Below are positions 17,643 through 26,905 of a stretch of 64,000 bases of DNA, piece after piece. The notes beneath the pieces are model-generated. The model did no database searches. It was given only the letters and a program-made list of their open reading frames with translations, and had not been told where the DNA came from. Numbering within the stretch: the first letter of the stretch is position 1; each line of letters begins with the position of its first letter. Both the position numbers and the translations under genes were made by a program. Location of the stretch: assembly GCA_963665015.2 (NCBI GenBank), contig CAXXSY010000004.1, positions 1,054,001 to 1,118,000 of the forward strand, in the 5' to 3' direction. Source of the DNA: G963662655 sp963665015 (GTDB lineage: Bacteria > Cloacimonadota > Cloacimonadia > Cloacimonadales > JAIOQZ01).

Positions 17643-17790
17643 TTAGCAGGATTGGAGAAGAGAGATGCGGACGGGGACGTCCGCGTTCCATGAAGAGAAT
17701 AGAGAATCGGTCGTCTGCCATCCTCTCCGCTCTCTTCCCCTTTGCCAAAGGGGAAGAGCTGGAGATGGGGTTTCTCTATCCTGGAAATAC
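17611..17790. repeat. Repeat cluster after the nucleotidyltransferase gene
   Basis: A CTGAATCAGGATTTTCAGG-type repeat (about 17613-17655) overlaps the end of the gene. It is followed by a GCGGACG/CGTCCGC hairpin (17667-17684, 4-nt loop). Last comes a long hairpin with arms CTCTTCCCCTTT (17732-17743) and AAAGGGGAAGAG (17747-17758). The last one could act as a bidirectional terminator between the convergent genes. Confidence 0.7.
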
Positions 17791-17824
17791 AGTGATCGTG
17801 TGAATCATGAATCAGACGATTCGC

Positions 17825-18550
17825 TTATTTCCACGAAGCTTGCTGGATGACAGAGATTGAACCTTGTCCTGCGTGATCGATCGTTGTCCGAACGATCCAG
17901 GGAATCTGCCCGTTTTTTCCGATTGCCTCAATGACTAGAATGTCCTTCTCTGCTGCGATAATCGAGAAACTTGTATCAGGATTGACTTCAATACCTTTCA
18001 TGATGTCGGGTAACTTGATCTTCTCGTAACTGCCTCCGCCACCAGCCATACCTCTCGGCGTTATCCGGTATTTATATGCTGTTTGGGCAAATCTTCTCAG
18101 GTCATTCATGATCGCTTCAATATCTTGCGCTACTTTCTGGTCTTTGATCAAAGAAAGGTTGCAATCCGTGAATAATCTCCAGCCATTCTTGCCTTTGCGT
18201 AATACAACGACAGCCGTTTTGTCCTCGACGATATTCTCGGTAATTGTTTGAAAATAGCAGAGGATTTTGATCTCATCGCTGGTTTCCGACAGGATTCGAG
18301 TGTCAATGATACACATATATTGATTGTTTTGCTGGATAGAATCAAAAACCTTTCCGAAGAAGTTCTGTCTGGTATCTTGATTCAGGTCGGTGGTGAGGTA
18401 ATCTGGATCCAGAGTATCGATGTACTTCTCGACATTTCGTTCATTGAATGCTTCCATGTTTTTCATCAACACCGATTTCGGTGAATGACTGCATCCAACG
18501 ACGCTAATAATCAAGGCTGAAAAAGCTATCCACAGAATTGCATTCTTCAT
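17825..18550 (-). CDS. Lipoprotein of unknown function with a C-terminal glycine-rich loop
   Basis: The 241-residue product begins with a lipoprotein signal whose lipobox VVGC places the lipid-bearing cysteine at residue 20. Residues about 25-135 resemble a small NTF2/SnoaL-like fold (FNERNVEKYIDTLDPDY..., with a long beta-rich part ending GWRLF). This is a fold guess only. The C-terminal half contains IMNDLRRFAQTAYKYRITP followed by GMAGGGGSYE. That pattern, a helix with regularly spaced aromatic residues leading to GGGGSF/Y, is seen in small prepilin-like and lipoprotein sequences of several candidate phyla. Codon use is more AT-rich than in neighbours. It is transcribed alone, downstream of the SPFH gene. 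No function is assigned. Confidence 0.7.
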   Translation of the reverse strand: MKNAILWIAFSALIISVVGCSHSPKSVLMKNMEAFNERNVEKYIDTLDPDYLTTDLNQDTRQNFFGKVFDSIQQNNQYMCIIDTRILSETSDEIKILCYFQTITENIVEDKTAVVVLRKGKNGWRLFTDCNLSLIKDQKVAQDIEAIMNDLRRFAQTAYKYRITPRGMAGGGGSYEKIKLPDIMKGIEVNPDTSFSIIAAEKDILVIEAIGKNGQIPWIVRTTIDHAGQGSISVIQQASWK

Positions 18551-18624
18551 ACCACCTCCTGATTTTCACAAATCCCCCTCCACACCACGCAGAGGGGGAA
18601 TAAAATCTATCCTGATTAACTGAT

Positions 18625-19536
18625 TTACTTCTTCACGCTCTCGAACGCGGTCTTTACCACGGATGTCACGGATGCGATGTCGGTGACGTCGGTGGGGATG
18701 ATGAGGGTGTTGTTTTCCTTGGCGAGCTTGGCGAAGGACTGAATCCAGTCTTGCGCAATGCTGAGTTGCACGGCCTGCTGTCCGCCCGGCTCATTGATGG
18801 CGGCGGCGATTTCGCGAATGCTCATCGCGGTAGCCTTGGCAACGGCCTCGATGGCGAAAGCCTCGCCGGTGGCCTCGTTCTCGCGTTTGAGCCGTTCACC
18901 CTCGGATTGCTTGATGGCTTCCTGCTTGTTACCCTCGGCGCGGTTGATCCTGGCGAGTTTGTCACCTTCGGACAGGTATATCTGCTCGCGCTTTTCTCGT
19001 TCGGCGCGCATTTGTTTTTCCATGGCGTCGATGATGGTCGGCGGCGGCGTGATGTTCTTGATCTCGTAGCGCGTTACCTTGATGCCCCACGGGTCGGACG
19101 CCTCGTCGATGGCGAGTACGATGGCGGCGTTGATCACGTCGCGCGATTCGAAGGTGACGTCGAGGTCGAGCTTGCCGATCTCGGAACGCATGGTGGTCTG
19201 CGCGAGCTGGATGATGGCGTAGCGGTAGTCGTTGATGCCGTAGGCGGACTTGATCGGATCGACGATTTTCACGTAGAGCACGCCGTCGATCTCGATGGAA
19301 ATGTTGTCCTTGGTGATGCAGACCTGCGGCGGGACGTCGATGGCGGTTTCCTTGAGCGAGAATTTGTAGGAGACCTTGTCGATGAAGGGCGTCAGGATGT
19401 GGAACCCGGCCTCGAGGGTCTTCGAGTACTTACCCAGTCGTTCGACGATGAAGGCGTGCTGGTTCGGCACGATGCGGATGGTCTTGAAAAAGGTGATGAT
19501 GACCAGAACACCGATGACGGCTAATACGTATGGCAT
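18625..19536 (-). CDS. SPFH/Band 7 (QmcA/paraslipin-type) membrane scaffold protein
   Basis: The 303-residue product has one N-terminal membrane helix (residues 1-18). A complete Band 7 domain follows (RIVPNQHAFIVERLGKYS, LKETAIDVPPQ, ITKDNISIEIDGVLYVKI). A charged coiled coil comes next (MEKQMRAEREKREQIYLSEG...) and then an alanine-rich tail, as in QmcA/paraslipins. These proteins assemble into large rings on the membrane and organise lipid domains or proteases. The start at 19536 has an AGGAGG site. It lies 11 bp after the nfeD gene, and NfeD/SPFH pairs are a conserved operon in which the two proteins work together. Confidence 0.93.
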   Translation of the reverse strand: MPYVLAVIGVLVIITFFKTIRIVPNQHAFIVERLGKYSKTLEAGFHILTPFIDKVSYKFSLKETAIDVPPQVCITKDNISIEIDGVLYVKIVDPIKSAYGINDYRYAIIQLAQTTMRSEIGKLDLDVTFESRDVINAAIVLAIDEASDPWGIKVTRYEIKNITPPPTIIDAMEKQMRAEREKREQIYLSEGDKLARINRAEGNKQEAIKQSEGERLKRENEATGEAFAIEAVAKATAMSIREIAAAINEPGGQQAVQLSIAQDWIQSFAKLAKENNTLIIPTDVTDIASVTSVVKTAFESVKK

Positions 19537-19547
19537 GATTCCTCCTG

Positions 19548-20000
19548 TTACGATTCGATCTTCTCGACCTTGATGGTGATATTCTCGCGCCCGACGATGC
19601 GAGCCGTTTCGCCCTCGGGGATGACATCCTCGCATGTCGCGCTCCAGAGCGTCCCCTGATACTTGATCTTACCCGTGTTTTTCTTCGGATCGATGGTCTG
19701 TACGACCGGCACGACCTTGCCGACGTCGAGGTTGAACTCGTTCACGCCGTCGCCCTCCGATTTGCCCATGAAGACCTTCTTCATGTAGCGCCTCAATAGG
19801 AACAGCGACGCCAAGGACGCCACGATGAACACGATGACCTGCATATTGAATCCACCGGTCAATCCGATTACGGTGGTCAGTGCGGTGATGAGCGCGCCCA
19901 TTCCGAAGAAAGCGATGACCAGTCCCGGGATCACGAACTCCAGCGCGATGAAAATGATGCCGATGATCAGCCAGATCAGGGCGGGTGACATTCCAAACAT
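19548..20000 (-). CDS. NfeD-family membrane protein
   Basis: The 150-residue product is a short-form NfeD protein. Three or so membrane helices occupy residues 8-70 (ALIWLIIGIIFIALEFVIPG, then two more), and a soluble OB-fold domain fills the C-terminus (GKVVPVVQTIDPKKNTGKI, GTLWSATCEDVIPEGE, ARIVGRENITIKVE). It lacks the ClpP-like protease domain of long NfeD proteins. The partner SPFH protein is encoded immediately downstream. GGAGGGG precedes the ATG at 20000. The 246-bp gap upstream holds no gene; it contains TTGACG on this strand at about 20080, a possible -35 box. Confidence 0.92.
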   Translation of the reverse strand: MFGMSPALIWLIIGIIFIALEFVIPGLVIAFFGMGALITALTTVIGLTGGFNMQVIVFIVASLASLFLLRRYMKKVFMGKSEGDGVNEFNLDVGKVVPVVQTIDPKKNTGKIKYQGTLWSATCEDVIPEGETARIVGRENITIKVEKIES

Positions 20001-20246
20001 ATACCCCTCCGAAGGATTATTTGATGCCGAGTTCCAACTCGACGGTCCGAGAAGAGATGATCACCTGCGCCGTTGAACGTCAATCTTTTTTTATCTGCGA
20101 ACCCGATGTGCCGCGCGCAGATTCGTCTGATCGCCAACGGAGGCGTGGTGTTATGCGCTTCTATTCACGTGTCCGGTAGTCCGGGAAGCGCATTATATCC
20201 ACGCCGGAGTGGGGATCGGGCGAAGGTGCGTGCGGGTGAGAGGAAG

Positions 20247-21650
20247 CTACTCCTTCTCCTCGTCGAACACCATCATCTGCGAGCCTTCGCTGTACTGCTC
20301 GTAGTGCGCCCGGCTGACCTTCTTGAACTTGATGAGGATGCCCTGAATGCGACGAATCGCGTCCTGAATGCCCGTGATATACTTCTGTGCTTTGGGTTCG
20401 TCCAGGCGATCGGAAAGGAGATTCTCAAGCATGTCGAGGTTGCCGCGAATCACCATCAGGGGCTGGTTGATCTCGTGGTTGGCGGTGATCGCCATGGCGA
20501 GGGTGGAATTGCGTCGTTCGGCTTCGATCAGGTCGTCACGGGTTTCCTTGAGTACACGGTTCGCCTCCGCCAGTTCGATGTTGCGCAAACGATAGATTTC
20601 CGCCTCGCGATCCTTCTTCTCGAATTCGTATTGCGTGCGTATTTCGGAGAGTTGCCGGCTGCGTTCGATCTCCAGGTTGTCGATTTTGATCCGGTGGTAT
20701 TCCTCGAGGCAGTTCAATGCTTCTTGATGATCGTCGGCCGCCTTGTGCAGATTGTAGAGCGAAAACAGCACCTTCTGCTGCACATAGACAATGCCCGATT
20801 CCCTTGCGCCTTCAAGCGCACGGTGAAAATACTCGAGCGCTTTCGGATTGTCGCCGCGGTCCTTGAATATCTTGCCGATATTGCTCAGGCTGCTGATGAT
20901 CGACTTGTGGTCGTTGATGTCGGTAGCTATCCGATACGCTTCCTGAAGGTGTTTGAGCGCTTTGTCCGTATCTCCGAGCTGGATGTGGTAGGTGCCGAGG
21001 TTGCCGTTGACAGAGATCATCCCCTTGCGATTGCCCAGCTCCTGGTTGATCTTCAGCGCGTCCAGTCCCGCCTTGATCGCTTCCTCGAGATAGCCTTGCT
21101 TCGCCAACAGGATCGAGATATAGTTGCGCGACTTGGCGTACATGTCGCGGTCGTTCGTCTCGCGAGCGATTCGCAGTGCTTCCTGGTGGTGCTTCAAAGA
21201 CTGATCGTACTGGCCCATGCGGTAGTATATGATGCCGATGTTGTTCATCGATATGGCGATGTATTCCTGATTGCTCACCGCTTCGCTGAGCCGTACCGAA
21301 TCCTTGAAATATCCGAGCGCCTCACCGTACCTGCCGAAATCGAGGTAGATGTTGCCGATGTTGTTCAGCAGAATTGCATGATTGAAGTCGTCCGATTCCC
21401 GTCGCACGATTTCGAGAGACTTCCGGTAACTCTCCAGCGCGTCGTTGAAATGACCGTTGATACGTTGTATGATGCCCTTCAGCCGGAGCGCTTGCGCCTC
21501 TTCGGACTTCCAGCCGCTCTCGCGAGCGGTTTTCAGTAATTCGTCGGCAAGCTCGATGGCTTTGTCGGGTTGCTTCTGTGTAAGTTCAAATCCTTCGTCG
21601 ATGCGCTTCCGAAAAGATTCTCTAATCGATTCCGGCGTGTCGCGTTGCAT
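20247..21650 (-). CDS. TPR protein with an isolated histidine-kinase dimerisation domain
   Basis: The 467-residue cytoplasmic protein consists of about eight tetratricopeptide repeats (for example AILLNNIGNIYLDFGRYGEALGYF). A coiled coil containing REAEIYRLRNIELAEANRVL follows, then a HisKA-like two-helix segment with the box ITANHEINQPLMVIRG, H near residue 392. It stops shortly afterwards: no N-box or glycine boxes exist, so it cannot bind ATP as a kinase. It starts 3 bp after the TPR histidine kinase encoded upstream, which shares the same coiled-coil motif. Trans-phosphorylation by, or heterodimer formation with, that kinase is a reasonable inference. Confidence 0.85.
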   Translation of the reverse strand: MQRDTPESIRESFRKRIDEGFELTQKQPDKAIELADELLKTARESGWKSEEAQALRLKGIIQRINGHFNDALESYRKSLEIVRRESDDFNHAILLNNIGNIYLDFGRYGEALGYFKDSVRLSEAVSNQEYIAISMNNIGIIYYRMGQYDQSLKHHQEALRIARETNDRDMYAKSRNYISILLAKQGYLEEAIKAGLDALKINQELGNRKGMISVNGNLGTYHIQLGDTDKALKHLQEAYRIATDINDHKSIISSLSNIGKIFKDRGDNPKALEYFHRALEGARESGIVYVQQKVLFSLYNLHKAADDHQEALNCLEEYHRIKIDNLEIERSRQLSEIRTQYEFEKKDREAEIYRLRNIELAEANRVLKETRDDLIEAERRNSTLAMAITANHEINQPLMVIRGNLDMLENLLSDRLDEPKAQKYITGIQDAIRRIQGILIKFKKVSRAHYEQYSEGSQMMVFDEEKE

Positions 21651-21653
21651 GGA

Positions 21654-23708
21654 TCAGCTTCCGTGATTCCCGTTCGGATGCTCGCTTTCCATTCCGTCAA
21701 ATCGCGGTAGTGTGAAGAAGAACCTGCTTCCCCTTCCTTCTTCGCTCTCAACCCGGATCGAACCGCCGTTTTTGGAGATGAATTCCTTGCAGAGTATCAG
21801 CCCGAGTCCGGTACCCTTCTCCTGCGCCGTTCCGAGCGTGGTGATTGTCGAGTCGATGCGGAACAGCCGATCGCGGTTTTCCGGAGGGATGCCCACGCCG
21901 TTGTCGATTACGCTGAACGTAATCATGTTATCCCGTTCCTTCGTCTCGAGCCGCACCTCGCCATCGAATCCGGTAAACTTGATCGCATTGGAGATCAGGT
22001 TGCGCACGGTCGTCTTGATCATGTTCCTGTCTGCGAAGACCTTGCAGGGCCCCTCGATATCGAAGATCAGGTTGATCCGCTTCTTGTCCGCGCTGGGCTT
22101 GAGCAGATAGCAGGCGTCGTTGGCGATGTCGTAGAGGTCGATCACCTCGGGGCGGAATTCGATTTTCTCCATCTGGAAGCGCGCCCACGAAAGCAGGTCG
22201 TCCAGGAGATCCGCGAGCCGCTTGGCGCCGAGGTTCATCTTCTTGATAAGTTGCAGGATTTTATCTCGTTCGAAATTGTTGAAATTCTCTTCGAGCATCT
22301 CGCCGGAAAGCCTCATGATGCTGAGCGGATTCTTAAGGTCGTGCGCGATGATCGAGTAAAACTTGTCCTTGGTCGCGTTCGCCTCGTGCAGCTCGTGGTT
22401 GAGCACCTCGAGTTTCTCCTTCTGTTCGGAGATTTCCGCGTTCTGCGTCGAGATACGCTTGTACATCTCGGTGAGCTGGATGTTCTTCAGACGGTAGATT
22501 TCCGCTTCCCGAACCTTCTTGTCCATCTCGTAGGCGGCCTGCACCTCGGCGATCTTGCTGCTGGTGCGTTCGTTGAATATCTTCTCGTTGATTACGTTGA
22601 ACTGCTTGTAGTAGGCGAGCGATTCCTCGAGCGCTTCGGATTTCGCCTGCGGTTCTTCCTGAAGGTCCGCCTTGCGCTCGTAGAGGTCGGTCAGCGAACG
22701 GTAGATCGACTTTTCGAGGTCGGGTTTCTCCATGTCGATGGCGATCGGCAGCGCCTTTTTGAGGTTCTCGGCGGCGGTGTCGTAGTTCTTGAGATGGATG
22801 TTGAGATTCCCGATGTTGTTGAGCGTGTTCGCGACGCCCCACCGGTCGCCGATTCTCTGGAATGTATCGCGCGCGCTCTCGTAGTGCTTGAGTGCTTCGA
22901 GCATGTCGCCCTTGCGCCAGTACAGGAGCCCGATGTTGTTATGCGAAAACGCGGCGCCGCGGTCGTTCCCGAGCTTGATCTTGATCTCGAGGGAGCGCAG
23001 GTAGTACTCGAGCGCTTTGTCGAATTCCTGCATGTTCCGGTAGATGATACCGATGTTGTTGCAGGTGGTGGAGATGCTGGCTTCGTCGCCCAGCTCTTCC
23101 TTGAGGCGGAGGGCGTTGAGGTAGTAGGTCAGCGCCTTGCGTTCGTTGGAGAGATTGGTATAGACGAGGCCGATGTTGTTCAGCAGGCGGGCGATGCCGT
23201 CCTTGTCGTTGATCTCCTCTTTGACCTTGAGGCTCTTGAGGTAGTATTCCAGCGCTTTGTTGTGCTTGCCGGTGTTCCAGTAGATAATACCGATGTTGTT
23301 GAGCGCTTCGCCCATCGCGTACTTGAGCTGCTCCTCGCTGAAGATGGAATACGCCTTCTGCAGGTAGTTGAGCGCGAGCTCGTAGTTGTTCGAGAGGAAG
23401 CTGCTCTGTCCGAGGTTCAGGAGCGCGGAGCCTTCGCCCATCTTGTAGTTGATCCTGCGGGACAGGTCCAGCGCCTGATCGATGTAGTCCTCCGAGAGCT
23501 CGAGCGATATCCTGCAGATATCCAGGTCCTTGATTACGGCGTGCTTGCGGTATAGCGTCGAGAGGTGATTGAGGACATCCACTTTCTTCTTCACGACCGT
23601 GTTATCCTCGTTCACACCGTTCGCGTTCATATCGCGAAGCATGGCTTCAAGCTGTTCGATCTGATTGTCAATCGATTGCGATGTGTCGATATTGATATCG
23701 TATTCCAT
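21654..23708 (-). CDS. Cytoplasmic TPR-sensor histidine kinase
   Basis: The 684-residue kinase has no membrane helix. Residues about 40-370 are tandem tetratricopeptide repeats (LNNIGIIYWNTGKHNKALEYY and similar). A coiled coil with REAEIYRLKNIQLTEMYKRI follows, then a complete catalytic module. This has H-box FYSIIAHDLKNPL (H near residue 455), N-box NLISNAIKFT, G1 DNGVGIPP and G2 GTGLGLILC. There is no receiver domain. TPR kinases of this type sense protein partners or internal state. The start at 23708 lies 4 bp after the psuG stop; an upstream in-frame ATG falls inside psuG. It is the middle gene of psuG-kinase-TPR/HisKA, and no response regulator is adjacent. Confidence 0.92.
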   Translation of the reverse strand: MEYDINIDTSQSIDNQIEQLEAMLRDMNANGVNEDNTVVKKKVDVLNHLSTLYRKHAVIKDLDICRISLELSEDYIDQALDLSRRINYKMGEGSALLNLGQSSFLSNNYELALNYLQKAYSIFSEEQLKYAMGEALNNIGIIYWNTGKHNKALEYYLKSLKVKEEINDKDGIARLLNNIGLVYTNLSNERKALTYYLNALRLKEELGDEASISTTCNNIGIIYRNMQEFDKALEYYLRSLEIKIKLGNDRGAAFSHNNIGLLYWRKGDMLEALKHYESARDTFQRIGDRWGVANTLNNIGNLNIHLKNYDTAAENLKKALPIAIDMEKPDLEKSIYRSLTDLYERKADLQEEPQAKSEALEESLAYYKQFNVINEKIFNERTSSKIAEVQAAYEMDKKVREAEIYRLKNIQLTEMYKRISTQNAEISEQKEKLEVLNHELHEANATKDKFYSIIAHDLKNPLSIMRLSGEMLEENFNNFERDKILQLIKKMNLGAKRLADLLDDLLSWARFQMEKIEFRPEVIDLYDIANDACYLLKPSADKKRINLIFDIEGPCKVFADRNMIKTTVRNLISNAIKFTGFDGEVRLETKERDNMITFSVIDNGVGIPPENRDRLFRIDSTITTLGTAQEKGTGLGLILCKEFISKNGGSIRVESEEGRGSRFFFTLPRFDGMESEHPNGNHGS

Positions 23709-23712
23709 GAAT

Positions 23713-24630
23713 TTATAACTCTTCCATTCGTATTTTTTGTAACTCGACGGCGATTTGCGCACCCAGTTTCACGTTCGAGGCCGCCAGCGCGATATTCGTT
23801 TCCAGCGATCTTCCCGCCGATTTCTCGACAATCGCCTTCAAGAGTGCGGGCGTTATCGCGGGACCCTTGAGATGCTTGTTCTCTTCCAGCGCTTCTTCGA
23901 TCCAGCCGCGCACCTCCTCGTACGGTATCTCCGATTCGACGGGTACGGGATTGCAGACCAGCATGGCGCTCGGGATATCGCATTGTCGCATGATCCGGAA
24001 TCGCCTTGCGATATCATCCACTGAGATCGCCTGCCGGATCGGATACTGCGACGAATGTGAATAAAACAGCGGAAAGGTGTCGGTACGGTATCCATAGACA
24101 GGGATTCCGAGCGTCTCCATGTATTCGAGGGTAGCAGGTATGTCGAGGATCGCCTTGGCGCCTGCGGATACCGTGATCATGGGAGTGCGTGAAAGCTGCA
24201 AAAGGTCTGCCGAAATGTCGAAGCTGCTTCCGGCGCCTCGATGGACGCCGCCGATCCCGCCGGTGGCAAAGACTTCGATCCCCGCCATGTTCGCGCAGTG
24301 CAGCGTGCCGGACACGGTCGTCGCCGCAGTTCCGCCACATGCGATTGCTTCCGGAATATCGCGGACACCCGCCTTGGTTACCTGGTCGCTTTTCGCCAAA
24401 TACTCCAGCAGGTCGTGGTCGCAGCCGATGCGGATTTTGCCCTGATGGATGCAAATTGTCGCGGGTACGACACCGTTGTCCCGGGCGATCCGTTCCAGCT
24501 TCAGCGCGGTTTCGAGGTTCCGTGGATACGGCATTCCATGCGCAATGATCGTGGATTCCAATGCCAGGATCGGCATGGAATTTTCCATCGCGTCACGAAT
24601 TTCTTCGGAACGATCGATCAGATCGTGCAT
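23713..24630 (-). CDS. psuG: Pseudouridine-5'-phosphate glycosidase
   Basis: The 305-residue product is the PsuG enzyme, which splits pseudouridine 5'-phosphate into uracil and ribose 5-phosphate (reversible in vitro). Visible family blocks are ALESTIIAHGMPYPRNLETA at the N-terminus, GVVPATICIHQGKIRIG, GGTAATTVSGTLHCA, FATGGIGGVHRG and ETNIALAASNVKLGAQIA at the end. The start at 24630 fits the GAGGTG site just upstream; an ATG at 24672 would add 14 unconserved residues. No pseudouridine kinase (psuK) is adjacent. Linkage with two TPR signalling genes is unusual for a nucleoside salvage enzyme. Confidence 0.93.
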   Translation of the reverse strand: MHDLIDRSEEIRDAMENSMPILALESTIIAHGMPYPRNLETALKLERIARDNGVVPATICIHQGKIRIGCDHDLLEYLAKSDQVTKAGVRDIPEAIACGGTAATTVSGTLHCANMAGIEVFATGGIGGVHRGAGSSFDISADLLQLSRTPMITVSAGAKAILDIPATLEYMETLGIPVYGYRTDTFPLFYSHSSQYPIRQAISVDDIARRFRIMRQCDIPSAMLVCNPVPVESEIPYEEVRGWIEEALEENKHLKGPAITPALLKAIVEKSAGRSLETNIALAASNVKLGAQIAVELQKIRMEEL

Positions 24631-24784
24631 GGGCACCTCGACTCGAATGCGGTTTTGATCGTGATTATACAAGCTCGAATTCGTGGATGTGGTAATCCCT
24701 TCATAATATTATCGGATGTAAATCCGCTGAACTGAAATGAAAAAGATTCTATGCCTGTGCCCCTTTGATGATAGCGTTTCCTGA

Positions 24785-26806
24785 TTACACTCCCGGCTTT
24801 TCGACGACGACGCTCTTCTCGATAAGATGCGTCTCAAGATCAAGGTAGAATTTCGACGGTCCCATATATTTGTCAATGGTTCGTTGCATTCCCTCGGCTC
24901 TGATAATAAGATCCGGGATGACTTTAATGCTTATGTCAACAGAAGATCCCTTAATCATCTCCTCTTTGTTTTTCATCTCTTTTTCAAGGATTTTCTGCAT
25001 CATCTCCAGCTTTTTCTCGAGCTGATTCTTCTCCCGCAGCGCCTTGATGACTTTCTCCTTCAGGTCGTTCGTCATCGACTGCATCTCGTCGTAGATCGTC
25101 GGAGAGGTAATGTCGAACGTGAACTGATCGTTCAATTCCTGCATCACACTTTCAAGCTTGCCGCACGCTTCGACCTGCTGGTCGATCTTCCTCTGAAGCT
25201 GCTCGTCGTGCGCAAGGTTGATCACCGTTTTCAGCCCTGCGTCCGATCCGATCACCGGAACCAGAAGTTTTTTCGTGACCTTGATATCCGCATCGACAAT
25301 CGCGCCGCGCTCGTTGAGGTTCACGCTATGTCCGAACACGACAATATTGTGACGGCAATCGATCTTTGCCCCGCGGATAAAGCGCTGGACTGTGATCTGG
25401 TTCTGGCATACGACCGAGCAGGATTCGATATACTTGGCCGTCATGGCGCCCTGGCAAATGATTTTCGTCGATTCTCCCGTTATCCCGCCGATCACGGTCA
25501 GGTCGCCGCCGGTTTCGATCACGCAGTGGTCTTCCACGTTTCCCTTGATGAAAACATTCTTGTCGGATTTGACGTTGAATCCCGCCAGCACGTTACCGCT
25601 GATCTCGACGTTGGCGCGCGACTCGATATTCCCCGTCTCGTAGCAGACATCACCCATGATAATGATCTTGGGAAACACGGAGATGATCCCGTGGTTGTAC
25701 TCGACAATGCCCTCTTCGAAGCTGTAAATCCGCATCTCTTCGACCGATTTCTCGACCTTGGTTCCGGGCCCGTTTCGAAGGACGACATCCTTGGGCATTT
25801 TGGCCAAAACCTCTTTCCCGAAGATGTCCAGACCGGGCTTGCCGCGAATCGGCAGCTTCTTGATCGCCAGCAGTTCGTCCGAGTCCACGCTCGTGTAGAG
25901 GTTCCGTTCCTTGAAGTCGATCTTGCCCTGCTCGTCCATTGTGCCGATGGTCTTGTCGATCGTGAATTTCTCTTCGATCGAGGCGTCTGTCGATTCGCCG
26001 GGCAGTTTACCTTCGCACACGACCGGGTGCTGCATCGGCTTCATCTCGAGGTGCTCTTCCTTGAACCCAATGTCGAACATGATGTTGTTCTTCTGGTGGT
26101 ACCGCTCGATCTCCTGCTGGGTGGGAATATCCATGTTCACGCGCGGAAGATTGAGGAAGAAGAGCTTCATCCTGTCTTTCGAGACGGCGAACGCGTCGAT
26201 TACCTGGAGCGAGTTCTCGTACAACAGCAGGTATCCGCAGATACCCGAGGTGAATGTCCCCGTTCGATCATCGAAATGAACATTCGTTCCCGCCTTGAAT
26301 TCGTCCGGATGTGCTCGAAGCGACGGGATTCGACCGCCGAATATGTTGGTGCCGTCCTCGTTTTCCGGGACCTGGCGGTAGATTCCGATTCTCTGGTTTT
26401 CGTGGATCAAGACCATCTTGCCGGGATACAGGATGCTGTCGCTTTCGGGATCGAATTCGTGCAGTCCGCGATAGATCGCGTGCCATGCCGCCTTGTCCTC
26501 CGGCTTCAAATCGGTGGGTATTTCGAAATGCAGGCGTGGGGTCGCTTTTCTTCGCGGCGGCGTGGAGACGGCCACCAGGCAATCCATCAAAGGCTCGTTC
26601 CTGGCGGATGCGACCGCGACAAAGTATTCGATCGCCTTCTCGTCGATACCCGATATAATGCTGTTACTGGAAAGGAGTTCGAGGATCGTTTCCTTCGTGA
26701 CCGGCGTTCCATCCGGCTGAAAGGGATAGAACCGCTTCAGGATCGCCGAGATGCCGTTTCCAATGACTTCAAGTTCAATTTCACCCGTGCTTGGTTCGTT
26801 GCTCAT
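24785..26806 (-). CDS. FapA-family (DUF342) polymer-forming protein
   Basis: The 673-residue cytoplasmic protein belongs to the FapA/DUF342 family. The middle contains the diagnostic IKKLPIRGKPGLDIFGKEV stretch. A right-handed beta-helix follows (GDVCYETGNIESRANVEISG, IKGNVEDHCVIETGGDLTV, GAKIDCRHNIVVFG). The C-terminal 150 residues form a long coiled coil (NQLEKKLEMMQKILEKEMKN). FapA homologues take part in flagellar assembly or spatial regulation in some bacteria, but many hosts have no flagella and no flagellar gene is present here. CAGGAG precedes the ATG. It stands alone between psuG and the kinase cluster; TTGTTC at 26849-26854 is a weak -35 candidate. Function in this organism is open. 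Confidence 0.85.
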   Translation of the reverse strand: MSNEPSTGEIELEVIGNGISAILKRFYPFQPDGTPVTKETILELLSSNSIISGIDEKAIEYFVAVASARNEPLMDCLVAVSTPPRRKATPRLHFEIPTDLKPEDKAAWHAIYRGLHEFDPESDSILYPGKMVLIHENQRIGIYRQVPENEDGTNIFGGRIPSLRAHPDEFKAGTNVHFDDRTGTFTSGICGYLLLYENSLQVIDAFAVSKDRMKLFFLNLPRVNMDIPTQQEIERYHQKNNIMFDIGFKEEHLEMKPMQHPVVCEGKLPGESTDASIEEKFTIDKTIGTMDEQGKIDFKERNLYTSVDSDELLAIKKLPIRGKPGLDIFGKEVLAKMPKDVVLRNGPGTKVEKSVEEMRIYSFEEGIVEYNHGIISVFPKIIIMGDVCYETGNIESRANVEISGNVLAGFNVKSDKNVFIKGNVEDHCVIETGGDLTVIGGITGESTKIICQGAMTAKYIESCSVVCQNQITVQRFIRGAKIDCRHNIVVFGHSVNLNERGAIVDADIKVTKKLLVPVIGSDAGLKTVINLAHDEQLQRKIDQQVEACGKLESVMQELNDQFTFDITSPTIYDEMQSMTNDLKEKVIKALREKNQLEKKLEMMQKILEKEMKNKEEMIKGSSVDISIKVIPDLIIRAEGMQRTIDKYMGPSKFYLDLETHLIEKSVVVEKPGV

Positions 26807-26905
26807 GAAAAACTCCTGGCTGATTTAGAGAACATTAACTGCACCTGTGAACAATCTATTTCGATTTCATTAAAAACCAAATTCATCCATCCATCGCGAT
26901 TGCAT

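Noticed and set aside
24785..26806. fapA as evidence of flagella
   Set aside because: DUF342 proteins occur in non-flagellated bacteria, and no other flagellar gene is present.
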